DNA of 64,000 bases from positions 5,022,001-5,086,000 of the forward strand of contig NZ_JAJJMO010000001.1 of NCBI RefSeq assembly GCF_020905345.1, in the 5' to 3' direction. This stretch comes from Flavobacterium pisciphilum. GTDB taxonomy: Bacteria; Bacteroidota; Bacteroidia; Flavobacteriales; Flavobacteriaceae. A program made the position numbers and the translations under genes. This document shows, piece by piece, positions 17,661 to 25,249 of the stretch (its first letter is position 1; each line of letters starts with the position of its first letter). The notes below the pieces were generated by a model. It searched no databases, was not told where the DNA came from, and saw only the letters and a program-made list of their open reading frames with translations.

Positions 17661-17678
17661 GCTTTTTTTGTGATTATT

Positions 17679-18644
17679 TTATTTATCGAAACAGTCAATA
17701 ATTTGGTAAGCTACTCTTAATGCATCTGTTGCTTGATCTAAAGTTACTACTGGATCAGTATTTGTGTTTATAGCATTTGCAAAAGATTCTAATTCATCTA
17801 GAATTGCATTGTTTTGCTCTACATCAGGGTTTGTAAAATAAATTTGTTTTTTTACCCCCTCTGCATTTTGCAAAATCATATCAAAATCACCTGGAATTTC
17901 AGGAGCATCTTTCATACGAACAACTTCACATTTTTTCTCTAGAAAGTCAACAGAAATATAAGCGTCTCTTTGGAAAAAACGTGTTTTGCGCATGTTTTTC
18001 ATCGAAATACGGCTTGCTGTTAAATTTGCAACACAACCATTTTCAAATTCAATTCGTGCATTGGCAATATCAGGAGTGTCGCTAATTACGGAAACTCCAC
18101 TAGCATTGATGCTTTTAACTTTCGATTTTACTACACTTAAAATTGCATCAATATCATGAATCATTAAATCTAATACTACAGGAACATCTGTACCACGAGG
18201 ATTAAATTCGGCTAAACGATGTGTTTCTATGAACATTGGATTTTCGATCATGTCCTTTGTTGCTATGAAAGCCGGATTAAAGCGTTCAACATGACCAACT
18301 TGACCTTTTACGTTATACTCTTTTGCTAAAGCAATTATTTCTTCGGCTTCTTCAACAGTATTCGAAATTGGTTTTTCAATAAAAATATGTTTTCCTGATT
18401 TTATAGCTACCTTAGCACATTTGTAATGTGATAATGTTGGGGTTACAATATCAATTACATCAACAGCATGTATTAACTTTGCAATTGTATTGAAATTTTT
18501 ATAACCGAATTCTTTGGAAATTTTCTCGGCGTTTTCTTGATTTTGGTCATAAAAACCAACTAATTCATATTTATCAGATTGTTGTAATAAACGTAAATGT
18601 ATTTTACCTAAGTGACCAGCACCTAAAACTCCTACTTTTAACAT
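17679..18644 (-). CDS. Gfo/Idh/MocA-family oxidoreductase
   Basis: A 321-residue NAD(P)-dependent oxidoreductase with the N-terminal Rossmann motif GAGHLGKIHLRLL (residues 8-20), the EKP motif at residues 90-92 that holds the cofactor and catalytic lysine, and the GQVGHVERFNPA segment. RLAEFNPRG and LDLMIHDIDAIL carry the conserved catalytic HD of the family. Sugars, sugar acids and inositol are common substrates; which one applies here cannot be seen. A minus-strand CAAAAATA (18661-18668), read as TATTTTTG, is a good -7 box just upstream, but no -33 TTG is in reach. Confidence 0.9.
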   Translation of the reverse strand: MLKVGVLGAGHLGKIHLRLLQQSDKYELVGFYDQNQENAEKISKEFGYKNFNTIAKLIHAVDVIDIVTPTLSHYKCAKVAIKSGKHIFIEKPISNTVEEAEEIIALAKEYNVKGQVGHVERFNPAFIATKDMIENPMFIETHRLAEFNPRGTDVPVVLDLMIHDIDAILSVVKSKVKSINASGVSVISDTPDIANARIEFENGCVANLTASRISMKNMRKTRFFQRDAYISVDFLEKKCEVVRMKDAPEIPGDFDMILQNAEGVKKQIYFTNPDVEQNNAILDELESFANAINTNTDPVVTLDQATDALRVAYQIIDCFDK

Positions 18645-18737
18645 GAGAATGTATTTTTAACAAAAATATAATTTATTTGTTGAAAGTGAAAGTGAATGCT
18701 TTAAAGTTTTAGTAATTTAATATTTAAGAATCAATAT

Positions 18738-18766
18738 TTGAATTACTATTTACTTTCTTATTTTTG
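18738..18766 (+). promoter_or_regulatory. promoter for pcm
   Basis: TTG at 18738-18740, an 18-base spacer and TATTTTTG at 18759-18766. Transcription would begin near 18772, 16 bases before the TTG start codon. Confidence 0.7.
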
Positions 18767-18787
18767 CCAAAATAAAAAGAACAAACA

Positions 18788-19429
18788 TTGAAAGACACTG
18801 CCAAACATCAAGGACTTCGGAATCAATTAGTAAGCACTTTGCAACAAAAGGGAATTACCGATAAAGCTGTTTTGGAAGCGATAAAAAAAATTCCTAGACA
18901 CCTTTTTTTGAACTCTAGCTTTGAAGATTATGCCTATCAAGACAAAGCTTTCCCGATTGGTGCGGGGCAAACTATTTCTCAACCTTACACTGTTGCGTTT
19001 CAATCGCAGCTGTTAGAAGTTAAAAAAGATCACAAAGTATTAGAAATTGGTACTGGATCTGGTTATCAAACTGCGGTATTATATATGTTGGGAGCCAAGG
19101 TATATAGTATTGAAAGACAAAATGAACTATTTAAAACAACATCTATCTTGTTTCCTAAATTAGGAATTCGCCCTAAGCATCTTTCTTTTGGAGATGGTTA
19201 TAAAGGATTACCTGGTTATGCGCCATTTGATAGTATAATTGTGACGGCAGGGGCACCATTTATTCCTCAGCCATTAATGGCGCAATTAAAAATAGGAGGA
19301 AGGTTAGTGATTCCGCTAGGAGAAGATGTTCAAATTATGACGTTACTCATTCGTAAAAATGAAACTCAATTTGAAAAACACGAGTTTGGAGAATTTAGAT
19401 TCGTACCTTTATTAGAAGATAAAAATTAA
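18788..19429 (+). CDS. pcm: protein-L-isoaspartate O-methyltransferase
   Basis: Pcm repairs isoaspartyl residues in aged proteins by methylation with SAM. The protein has 213 residues. The start is a TTG at 18788 (KDTAKHQGLRNQLV follows), since no upstream ATG in frame precedes it and the promoter lies 16-22 bases earlier. The PCMT signature is clear: QTISQPYTVA, then the SAM-binding VLEIGTGSGYQTAV (residues 84-97), FDSIIVTAGAPFIPQPLM and GGRLVIPLGE. The gene converges on the Fic-like gene, and a shared hairpin lies between them. Confidence 0.95.
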   Translation: MKDTAKHQGLRNQLVSTLQQKGITDKAVLEAIKKIPRHLFLNSSFEDYAYQDKAFPIGAGQTISQPYTVAFQSQLLEVKKDHKVLEIGTGSGYQTAVLYMLGAKVYSIERQNELFKTTSILFPKLGIRPKHLSFGDGYKGLPGYAPFDSIIVTAGAPFIPQPLMAQLKIGGRLVIPLGEDVQIMTLLIRKNETQFEKHEFGEFRFVPLLEDKN

Positions 19430-19431
19430 AT

Positions 19432-19460
19432 AAAAAAGCCCATTTCGATGGGCTTTTTTA
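19432..19460. terminator. bidirectional terminator, pcm / HTH-Fic
   Basis: AAAAAAGCCCAT-TTCG-ATGGGCTTTTTT is a perfect 12-bp stem with A- and T-runs on both sides, so it can end transcription from either strand. Its right side overlaps the stop codon of the minus-strand gene. Confidence 0.85.
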
Positions 19461-20465
19461 TTGAGTAACTAATTGGATTGCACGCTGTAAATTTTCTTTT
19501 TCTACTTGTGCAACGTAATTTATAAAAATTGATTTATCATTTTGATTTTGACTTTCTGCTAAAATAGAGAGATACTCATTTTTGTGCTCATCATCCCCTT
19601 GAATGGTTGCAAAAACATAGCCGTTTTGAATTAATATCCAATTCATTAATAAGTGCGCTATTTGAATATTTCCGCTTTCAAAAGGATTAATTACTATGAT
19701 TTTCAAATGGGCTTCAGATGCTAATAATATGGGGTGTAGTGTGTTCTTATTGGTTTCAAACCAACTGAAAAAGGAATTCATTTCACGAAGAATCAAAGGA
19801 TCATTTTTGTATTTTCCTGCATGTTCAGGTTTAATTCCTCTTAAAATTTGGTTATGAATCGTTAGTAATTCTTTTTCATTGATAGAACTGTTTTTTTGAG
19901 TTAAATCTTTAATATAAGAAATAGTTTCATGATGGTTTACAGCTTCTAAATGTTCACGCATTGTTTTGCCTCCAATTGTTAGTCCCTCATTAATTACTGC
20001 TTTAGTCTCTTGTAGCGTCAATGTGTTGTCATTAATACGATTACTTTCATAGGTGAATTCAAGGTCTAAAATTTTAGAAATTCTATGTAAATCAAATTGT
20101 TGAAATGATTGTATTTTTGTTTTTAAGATTTCAATTTCATCTAAGATATTTTGTAATGTAGATAAAATGATAGAGCTGTCAGTTTTTTTAATATTTTGAA
20201 TTTCGATTTCGGCGAGATGTAGTGCTTTAAGCGCTAGTTCTTCATGCCCGATTTCGTGTAGTATTTTTTCTTTTAACCAAACAATTAATAGGCTTTCAAA
20301 ATCAATTTCGAGTAAAGAAGCAAGTTTAACAATTTGTTCTCTAGTAGGTTTTCGGGTGCCGCTTTCAAACTTACTTATTAAAGCTTGATCAATTTCGAGT
20401 AATTGGGCTACCTCTCGGGTTTTAAATCCTTTTTGCTCTCGAGCATTTTTAAGTATCATTTTCAT
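19458..20465 (-). CDS. HTH-Fic fold protein with degenerate active site
   Basis: A 335-residue protein. Residues 1-60 are an XRE helix-turn-helix (REQKGFKTREVAQLLEIDQALISKFESG). A coiled-coil linker follows, then a Fic domain (about 125-335). Intact Fic enzymes have HPFxxGNGRxxR; here residues 260-273 read NPFESGNIQIAHLL, so the catalytic His, the second Gly and the arginines are gone. The inhibitory (S/T)xxxE(G/N) motif is also altered: SNRIND at 141-146 lacks the Glu. The flap hairpin that normally follows GKYR is missing. The fold seems kept but AMP transfer should be impossible; a regulator or scaffold role is inferred. CAAATTTA at 20494-20501 is a -7 box (minus strand). Confidence 0.85.
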   Translation of the reverse strand: MKMILKNAREQKGFKTREVAQLLEIDQALISKFESGTRKPTREQIVKLASLLEIDFESLLIVWLKEKILHEIGHEELALKALHLAEIEIQNIKKTDSSIILSTLQNILDEIEILKTKIQSFQQFDLHRISKILDLEFTYESNRINDNTLTLQETKAVINEGLTIGGKTMREHLEAVNHHETISYIKDLTQKNSSINEKELLTIHNQILRGIKPEHAGKYKNDPLILREMNSFFSWFETNKNTLHPILLASEAHLKIIVINPFESGNIQIAHLLMNWILIQNGYVFATIQGDDEHKNEYLSILAESQNQNDKSIFINYVAQVEKENLQRAIQLVTQ

Positions 20466-20518
20466 TCTAGAGGCAAATTTTAAATTGTCAAGACAAATTT
20501 AGTCATTGTTTTAGCGAT

Positions 20519-20552
20519 AAAAAAATAGCATTAAAATAAATTCAATGCTATT
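20519..20552 (-). terminator. terminator of the lipoprotein gene
   Basis: On the minus strand AATAGCATT pairs with AATGCTATT around an 11-base loop, followed by a run of seven T. Confidence 0.75.
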
Positions 20553-20569
20553 ATATTGTCTAATAAGTA

Positions 20570-21196
20570 TTATTTTTTAGGGAGAGTTCCGTCTTTATTC
20601 ATCTCGTATATTATAGTTCTCATAATGTCGTCTACGGTTATGCCGATATCTGTAACATCAGTAGATTCTGTAGTGCCAGTCCATATTAGTTTCTTTTCTT
20701 TTAAAGAAAAAACATTGGTTTCTACTATATAGTAGGTGTTTTCTACATAATAACCTGGAGAATAAAAGTCGGTTCCATACATTCCGTACCAACCGCCAAA
20801 AGGGCCTCCATATAGACCATCATAGCCTCCATAATAAATACTGGTATCTATTCCTGGAACATAATTGGTTTGTTTTTCTTTGCTCACCAAGCGCATGGTT
20901 ATAACGCCATCAAAATTTTCATCGCTTAGTATTTTTAGTTTTTGATCATCTGTGAGACCATTACTAATTTGATTCAAGAAAGGATAAGAAGGTTGAAAAA
21001 TAGGGCTATTTGCAGCAATTCTGTTCTCGATAATTCTTCGAGTCTCTTCATTTTTTATTAAAGCTACAATTAATACTTTTTTAAAATTCTCTGAGCTAAT
21101 TGTTATTTGTGGATCTCTCCAACTACTAACAATTGAAGAATTAGTGCCGCATCCATATAGTAAGATAGCAGTTAATACAACAAATATTCTTTTCAT
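20570..21196 (-). CDS. lipoprotein, DUF4136-like
   Basis: A 208-residue protein with a lipoprotein signal (MKRIFVVLTAILLYGCGTNS, lipidated Cys near 16), so it is membrane-anchored in the envelope. The body resembles DUF4136-type lipoproteins: SSWRDPQITISSENFKKVL at the start and a nucleoside-like VETNVFSLKEKKLIWTGTTES strand before a C-terminal helix. In the middle is a tyrosine/glycine-rich segment (about residues 120-150). No acidic export signal follows the cysteine. Function is unknown, and the family label is only a resemblance. Confidence 0.7.
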   Translation of the reverse strand: MKRIFVVLTAILLYGCGTNSSIVSSWRDPQITISSENFKKVLIVALIKNEETRRIIENRIAANSPIFQPSYPFLNQISNGLTDDQKLKILSDENFDGVITMRLVSKEKQTNYVPGIDTSIYYGGYDGLYGGPFGGWYGMYGTDFYSPGYYVENTYYIVETNVFSLKEKKLIWTGTTESTDVTDIGITVDDIMRTIIYEMNKDGTLPKK

Positions 21197-21274
21197 AACT
21201 TGAACATTTAGAATTTATTGTAGTAAAAATAAGTGTAAATATCGAGACAAGACTTTAGTAAGAAAGAGATTAAA

Positions 21275-21727
21275 TTAAAAAGCCTTCTTGATTCGATCAA
21301 GGTCACGCTTAGTATCTTGTTCTTTTAAAGATTCACGCTTGTCGTAGTTTTTCTTTCCTTTACAAAGTCCGATTTGTAGTTTGGCAAGTCCTTTCTCATT
21401 AGTAAATAACTTTAATGGAATAATTGTTAATCCTTTTGCTTGCACACTCTTCTGAAGACTTTTTAACTCTTTTTTATTCAAAAGCAATTTTCGTTCACTT
21501 CTGGATTTGTGGTTGAATTGATTTCCAAAGGTATATTCTTCAATATAAGTATTTATAGCAAAAAGTTCATCACCACTAAATTCGCAAAAACTTTCGGTAA
21601 TGTTTGCTTTACCAAGACGTATTGATTTGATTTCAGTTCCAGCTAAAACAATTCCAGCAGTATAGGTATCTATTATTTCGTAATCGAAGCGGGCTCTCTT
21701 ATTGAGAATATTGACAGTTTTTAACAT
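21275..21727 (-). CDS. smpB: SsrA-binding protein SmpB
   Basis: SmpB binds tmRNA and brings it to stalled ribosomes. The start at 21727 gives MLKTVNILNKRARFDYEI, as in other Bacteroidetes SmpB, and a length of about 150 residues. An in-frame ATG 15 codons earlier (21772) adds a hydrophobic stretch not found in the family and is rejected. The core is standard: GTEIKSIRLGKANITESF, then KKELKSLQKSVQAKGLTIIPLKLF, and the basic tail LCKGKKNYDKRESLKEQDTK. A minus-strand -7 box reads TACATTTG (21734-21741, given as CAAATGTA on the plus strand). Confidence 0.95.
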   Translation of the reverse strand: MLKTVNILNKRARFDYEIIDTYTAGIVLAGTEIKSIRLGKANITESFCEFSGDELFAINTYIEEYTFGNQFNHKSRSERKLLLNKKELKSLQKSVQAKGLTIIPLKLFTNEKGLAKLQIGLCKGKKNYDKRESLKEQDTKRDLDRIKKAF

Positions 21728-21871
21728 AGTGTACAAATGTAAAATAAAAAAGAAAAACTTTAGTAAAATCAAAGATAATTAAAGAAAATTTTTAAACTAT
21801 GATTTTAATCATTTTTCAAGAAAAAACTTACACCTAAGTTTGTTAAATAATTTAAAATAAAAAACTAAGAC

Positions 21872-22498
21872 ATGAAAAAAATTTTAACATTAGCTAGTAT
21901 TGTATTAATGGGGTTAACAGTAAAAGCTCAGGAAGTTAATCAAGGTTTAAAAGGAGCATGGTTTGTAACATCACAATTTGGTTACCAACAAACCAAAACG
22001 GATGATGTAAAACATACAAATTTATCAGTAGTGCCAATAGTTGGTACATTTATAACGCCATCGGTTGCTGTTGGGGCAGGACTTGGGTATATTAATATGA
22101 AATCTGATTCAGACAAAGGTACAGCAGCAAAAACTGATTTAATAGTTATTCAGCCATTAGCAAGAAAATACTGGAATGTAGCGGGTTCTTTATATTTCTT
22201 CGGACAGTTGGCAGCACCAATTATTACTGGTAAAGAAAAAGAGAGTGATTTAAAAATAAACCAATTTGGTTTGACATTATCAGGTGGATTTGATTACTTC
22301 GTGACAAAATATTTCTCTGTAGAGTTTTCTTATAACTTAGCTAATTTCACATCTACTACTTTAGATCCAAAAGATGGTTCTAAAACTACAGTAACTAATT
22401 TTGGATTAGCACATATGGCTAATGTTGATTCAGCTTATGCAGTTGGAGGTGCAAATCTAACAACACCACTTGCTGTTGGATTTAAATTCATATTCTAA
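21872..22498 (+). CDS. outer membrane beta-barrel protein
   Basis: A 208-residue protein with a cleaved signal (MKKILTLASIVLMGLTVKAQ) and alternating amphipathic strands ending in FKFIF, with a terminal Phe as is usual for barrel proteins. It resembles the OmpW/OprF-like small porin-like barrels common in Flavobacteriaceae, with loops such as TTKTDDVKHTNL and SDSDKGTAAKTDL. TAAGTTTG at 21835-21842 is a -7 box. Function cannot be assigned. A terminator follows the gene. Confidence 0.75.
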   Translation: MKKILTLASIVLMGLTVKAQEVNQGLKGAWFVTSQFGYQQTKTDDVKHTNLSVVPIVGTFITPSVAVGAGLGYINMKSDSDKGTAAKTDLIVIQPLARKYWNVAGSLYFFGQLAAPIITGKEKESDLKINQFGLTLSGGFDYFVTKYFSVEFSYNLANFTSTTLDPKDGSKTTVTNFGLAHMANVDSAYAVGGANLTTPLAVGFKFIF

Positions 22499-22545
22499 AT
22501 TATAGAAGATTATTTTAATTTCAATTTAGTAATTTTGTAAAAAAG

Positions 22546-22577
22546 AAAGACCGTACTTTTTATAGTACGGTCTTTTT
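22546..22577 (+). terminator. terminator after the barrel gene
   Basis: AAAGACCGTACT pairs with AGTACGGTCTTT (12 bp) around a 6-base loop and is followed by T's. Confidence 0.85.
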
Positions 22578-22599
22578 ATTATTATTTAAAAAACATAAA

Positions 22600-22827
22600 A
22601 TGCAAAATCAAGATAGAAATCCTTTACACGGAATAACACTTCAAACTATACTCGAAAAACTAGTTGGTTACTATGGATTTGATACTTTGGGTGAATTAAT
22701 CCCGATTAAATGCTTTACTTCAAATCCTAGTATAAAATCTAGTTTGACTTTCTTAAGAAAAACAGATTGGGCTAGAAAAAAAGTAGAGGATTTATATATA
22801 AAATCGATTCCTAAATTTCAGGTATAA
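22600..22827 (+). CDS. VF530-type DNA-binding protein (DUF2132)
   Basis: A small protein of 75 residues that matches the VF530/DUF2132 family: DRNPLHGITLQTILEKLV, then CFTSNPSIKSSLTFLRKTDWARKKVEDLY. Members are small DNA-binding proteins of unclear role. It ends 1 base before the stop of the next gene, which is on the other strand, and the two stops lie inside one AT-rich hairpin. Confidence 0.85.
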   Translation: MQNQDRNPLHGITLQTILEKLVGYYGFDTLGELIPIKCFTSNPSIKSSLTFLRKTDWARKKVEDLYIKSIPKFQV

Positions 22828-22844
22828 ATTAATTTAATTTATAC
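22822..22844. terminator. AT hairpin over two convergent stop codons
   Basis: GTATAAATTA-ATT-TAATTTATAC is a perfect 10-bp stem with a 3-base loop; both stop codons lie inside it. No strong T-run follows on either strand, so it may be a weak shared terminator. Confidence 0.5.
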
Positions 22845-23386
22845 GAAATCATTACACCGCCACCATAAGGCAACCATTCACCACTTTTGTTATAATGTGG
22901 TGCTTTTTCATAACGACCCGGAGTACCATCATTGTAAAAACCTTTATAAAAACCTTGATGCCATCCTCCGCTAACAAAAAAGTCAAGCATGAATTTGTTA
23001 TTTAATTTCTTTTGATATCCAAGTGTGGCTCCTAATCTATATCCATGCCCTTCTTCATATTTATTAGTATCCCAGTAACCCCATTTTTGGATTTTATAGA
23101 TATCAGCTCCAATGTGACCACCAAAATATAAACCATTGAATTTTTCGTTAAAATGGTAGCGAATTTCAGGAGTGAAAGTGACAAATTTCATTGGACTTTT
23201 CCCATCAAAGGATTCCCAAAAAGACGCCATTAAGTCAACATTAAGAGTTAGTTTTTCTCCAATACTTGTTTCTACAGCAACATCAGGAATTGCTACTAAA
23301 GCTGTAAGAGCATTTGCTTTTATATAAGTTTGGCTATGCGATTGAATTGTAAATAAAAGAACGATTAAGGCAAATAATTTTTTCAT
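22829..23386 (-). CDS. DUF3575 outer membrane protein
   Basis: A 185-residue protein with a signal peptide (MKKLFALIVLLFTIQSHSQT) that matches the DUF3575 family: KANALTALVAIPDVAVETSIG, then LMASFW, FTPEIRYHF, GLYFGGHIGADIY, GYRLGATLGYQKKL and MLDFFVSGGWHQG. These short strands separated by turns indicate a small outer-membrane barrel. It ends with GGGVMISYKLN. A -7 box read on the minus strand as TATATTTG lies at 23439-23446. The function is unknown. Confidence 0.85.
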   Translation of the reverse strand: MKKLFALIVLLFTIQSHSQTYIKANALTALVAIPDVAVETSIGEKLTLNVDLMASFWESFDGKSPMKFVTFTPEIRYHFNEKFNGLYFGGHIGADIYKIQKWGYWDTNKYEEGHGYRLGATLGYQKKLNNKFMLDFFVSGGWHQGFYKGFYNDGTPGRYEKAPHYNKSGEWLPYGGGVMISYKLN

Positions 23387-23634
23387 AAAATCTAGTAATT
23401 GCTAGCAATAAGTTCGTTTTGATTGCTAGTTTCGGGTGCAAATATAACGCAATGCATTATGTTGTATTGTTGTAATTTGAAAATTTAACAAGAATTGATT
23501 AAAAACATGTAAGTCATTTAAAGGGGAATGAATTTTTAAAACCTTGTCTTACAATGAGCTTGTGTTCTTTTTTATGTTAAATGATTGAGTCGTGTATTCT
23601 GATCTTTTTTTGTTTTCAATGCTGCCTAAGTAGG

Positions 23635-24192
23635 TTAAACACTTTTTTTGTTTAATAATGAGTAAATAACATTGTCTAAAAAACGACCTTCATAATATTC
23701 AGATTCTTTAAAATGGCCTTCCTTTACAAAACCAGTTTTTTGTAAAACTCTTTCTGAGGCTAGATTATCTGGATCAATAACAGCTTCGATTGAGTGTAGT
23801 TTCATATCATTAAAACCATAATCAATAACGGTTTTTGTTGCTTCAGGGATAATTCCTTTTCCATGAAACTCAGGTAATAGCATATAACCAATCTCTGCAC
23901 GGTAATTTTCAGGTTGCACCCTAAAATAACCAATAAATCCAATTATTTTCGGATCATTTTTTAGTGTAATTCCCCAATTGATTCCTTCATTAGTTTCTAT
24001 AATGCTATTAAGTTGCGCTATGTGTTCTAATGCTTGTTCAGTAGTTTTTATGAGTGGCCTTGGAATGTATTTCATAGTTTCAGGATTAGAACGTAAGGCT
24101 ATGATTTCGTTAGCATCTTCATCTGTTATTCTTTTAAAGAGCAAGCGTTCAGTTTCAAGTATAGGGAATGGTGAAAAATTAAGATTTAACAT
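23635..24192 (-). CDS. GNAT acetyltransferase (RimJ/RimL-like)
   Basis: A 185-residue member of the ribosomal-protein-alanine acetyltransferase-like GNATs (Acetyltransf_3). It begins LETERLLFKRITDEDANEI and has the CoA-binding motif LLPEFHGKGIIPEATKTVIDYGF with the R/Q-x-x-G-x-G/A core written as HGKGIIPEA. The VIDPDNLASERVLQKTGFVKEG end is typical. Acceptor is unknown. The gene starts 22 bases after the epimerase gene ends, so both are probably in one transcript. Confidence 0.85.
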   Translation of the reverse strand: MLNLNFSPFPILETERLLFKRITDEDANEIIALRSNPETMKYIPRPLIKTTEQALEHIAQLNSIIETNEGINWGITLKNDPKIIGFIGYFRVQPENYRAEIGYMLLPEFHGKGIIPEATKTVIDYGFNDMKLHSIEAVIDPDNLASERVLQKTGFVKEGHFKESEYYEGRFLDNVIYSLLNKKSV

Positions 24193-24214
24193 AGGGTATA
24201 TAAATAAGATTAAG

Positions 24215-25066
24215 TTATAGAATTTCGATACTAAATTTGGAGTTAAAGGTTTGATTTGCTTCTAAAGTCAGGATTCCTTCTTTTTCGAAAAAATTTCCAG
24301 AATTTTCATTAGTGTCAGAGTAGCCAAACCAAGGTTCAATACAGATAAAAGGAGCATTTACTTTTGTCCAAATACCTAAACTAGGAAAATCTGCAAAATC
24401 AACTTTAATATAAGGAATGTTGTTTTCTAAAATAGTTAAAGAATTTGAATCTAATGATTTAAATATTAAAGCATCATTTTCAAATAACGGATAATTTAGT
24501 TGAACCTGACCTTCAATTGTTTCTAATTGCTTTGTTTTATCGGAAATTAAATCATTTTCAAGCAAAGAATATTTTAAGGTTTCTTTTTTTTCAAATTCTA
24601 AGGCATAATTCTCAAAATCTTCTGGTAGTGCTATTGCAGGATGAGCACCTATAGAGAATGGCATTTTGGAAGCAGTTTTATTGATTACCTTATATTGGAT
24701 ATCCAATTGAGAATCTATTAAGGTGTAAATTAGTTGTAGTTCAAATTCAAAAGGATACACTTTTAGGGTCACATCATTTGATTGAATTGAAAAGATAGCA
24801 CTTTCATCAGTTTTAGAAACTAGATTAAACTCCATGTCTCTAGCGAAGCCATGTCGTGGTAAATGATATGTTTCAGTATTAATAGTATAGGTGTTGTTTT
24901 TTAAAGTGCCAACGATTGGAAATAAGACTGGAGAGTGTTTGCCCCAGAAAGTTGGGTTTCCTTCCCAAATATATTCTTTGTTATGTTTGTTTTTTAATGA
25001 AAATAATTCGGCTCCAGCATGTTTAATTGAAGCAGAAAGTTTCGAATTTGAGATGATTGTAATCAA
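24215..25066 (-). CDS. aldose 1-epimerase family protein
   Basis: A 283-residue beta-sandwich protein of the galactose mutarotase fold. N-terminal LKNKHNKEYIWEGNPTFWGKHSPVLFP and PRHGFARDMEF are hallmarks, and the conserved histidines of the active site are in SIGAHPAIALP (His) and the C-terminal FICIEPWFGYSD (Glu). It probably interconverts anomers of a hexose or hexose-6-phosphate; the YeaD-type and YphB-type are both possible. It is next to the GNAT gene on the same strand. Confidence 0.9.
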   Translation of the reverse strand: MITIISNSKLSASIKHAGAELFSLKNKHNKEYIWEGNPTFWGKHSPVLFPIVGTLKNNTYTINTETYHLPRHGFARDMEFNLVSKTDESAIFSIQSNDVTLKVYPFEFELQLIYTLIDSQLDIQYKVINKTASKMPFSIGAHPAIALPEDFENYALEFEKKETLKYSLLENDLISDKTKQLETIEGQVQLNYPLFENDALIFKSLDSNSLTILENNIPYIKVDFADFPSLGIWTKVNAPFICIEPWFGYSDTNENSGNFFEKEGILTLEANQTFNSKFSIEIL

Positions 25067-25249
25067 AATTTAGGTTTTGTAGAGATTAAAAAATATGTAT
25101 TGTAAATATATTTATAAAATTAAATTATAGATAAAAAAGAAGATGAAATATTTTTTGATGGAATTTATATGAAATTGTATTAATCTGGTTGGTTTTAATT
25201 CATAAATACCTTTTTTTTTCATTAATTTGCTAGATAAACAGGTACAAAA

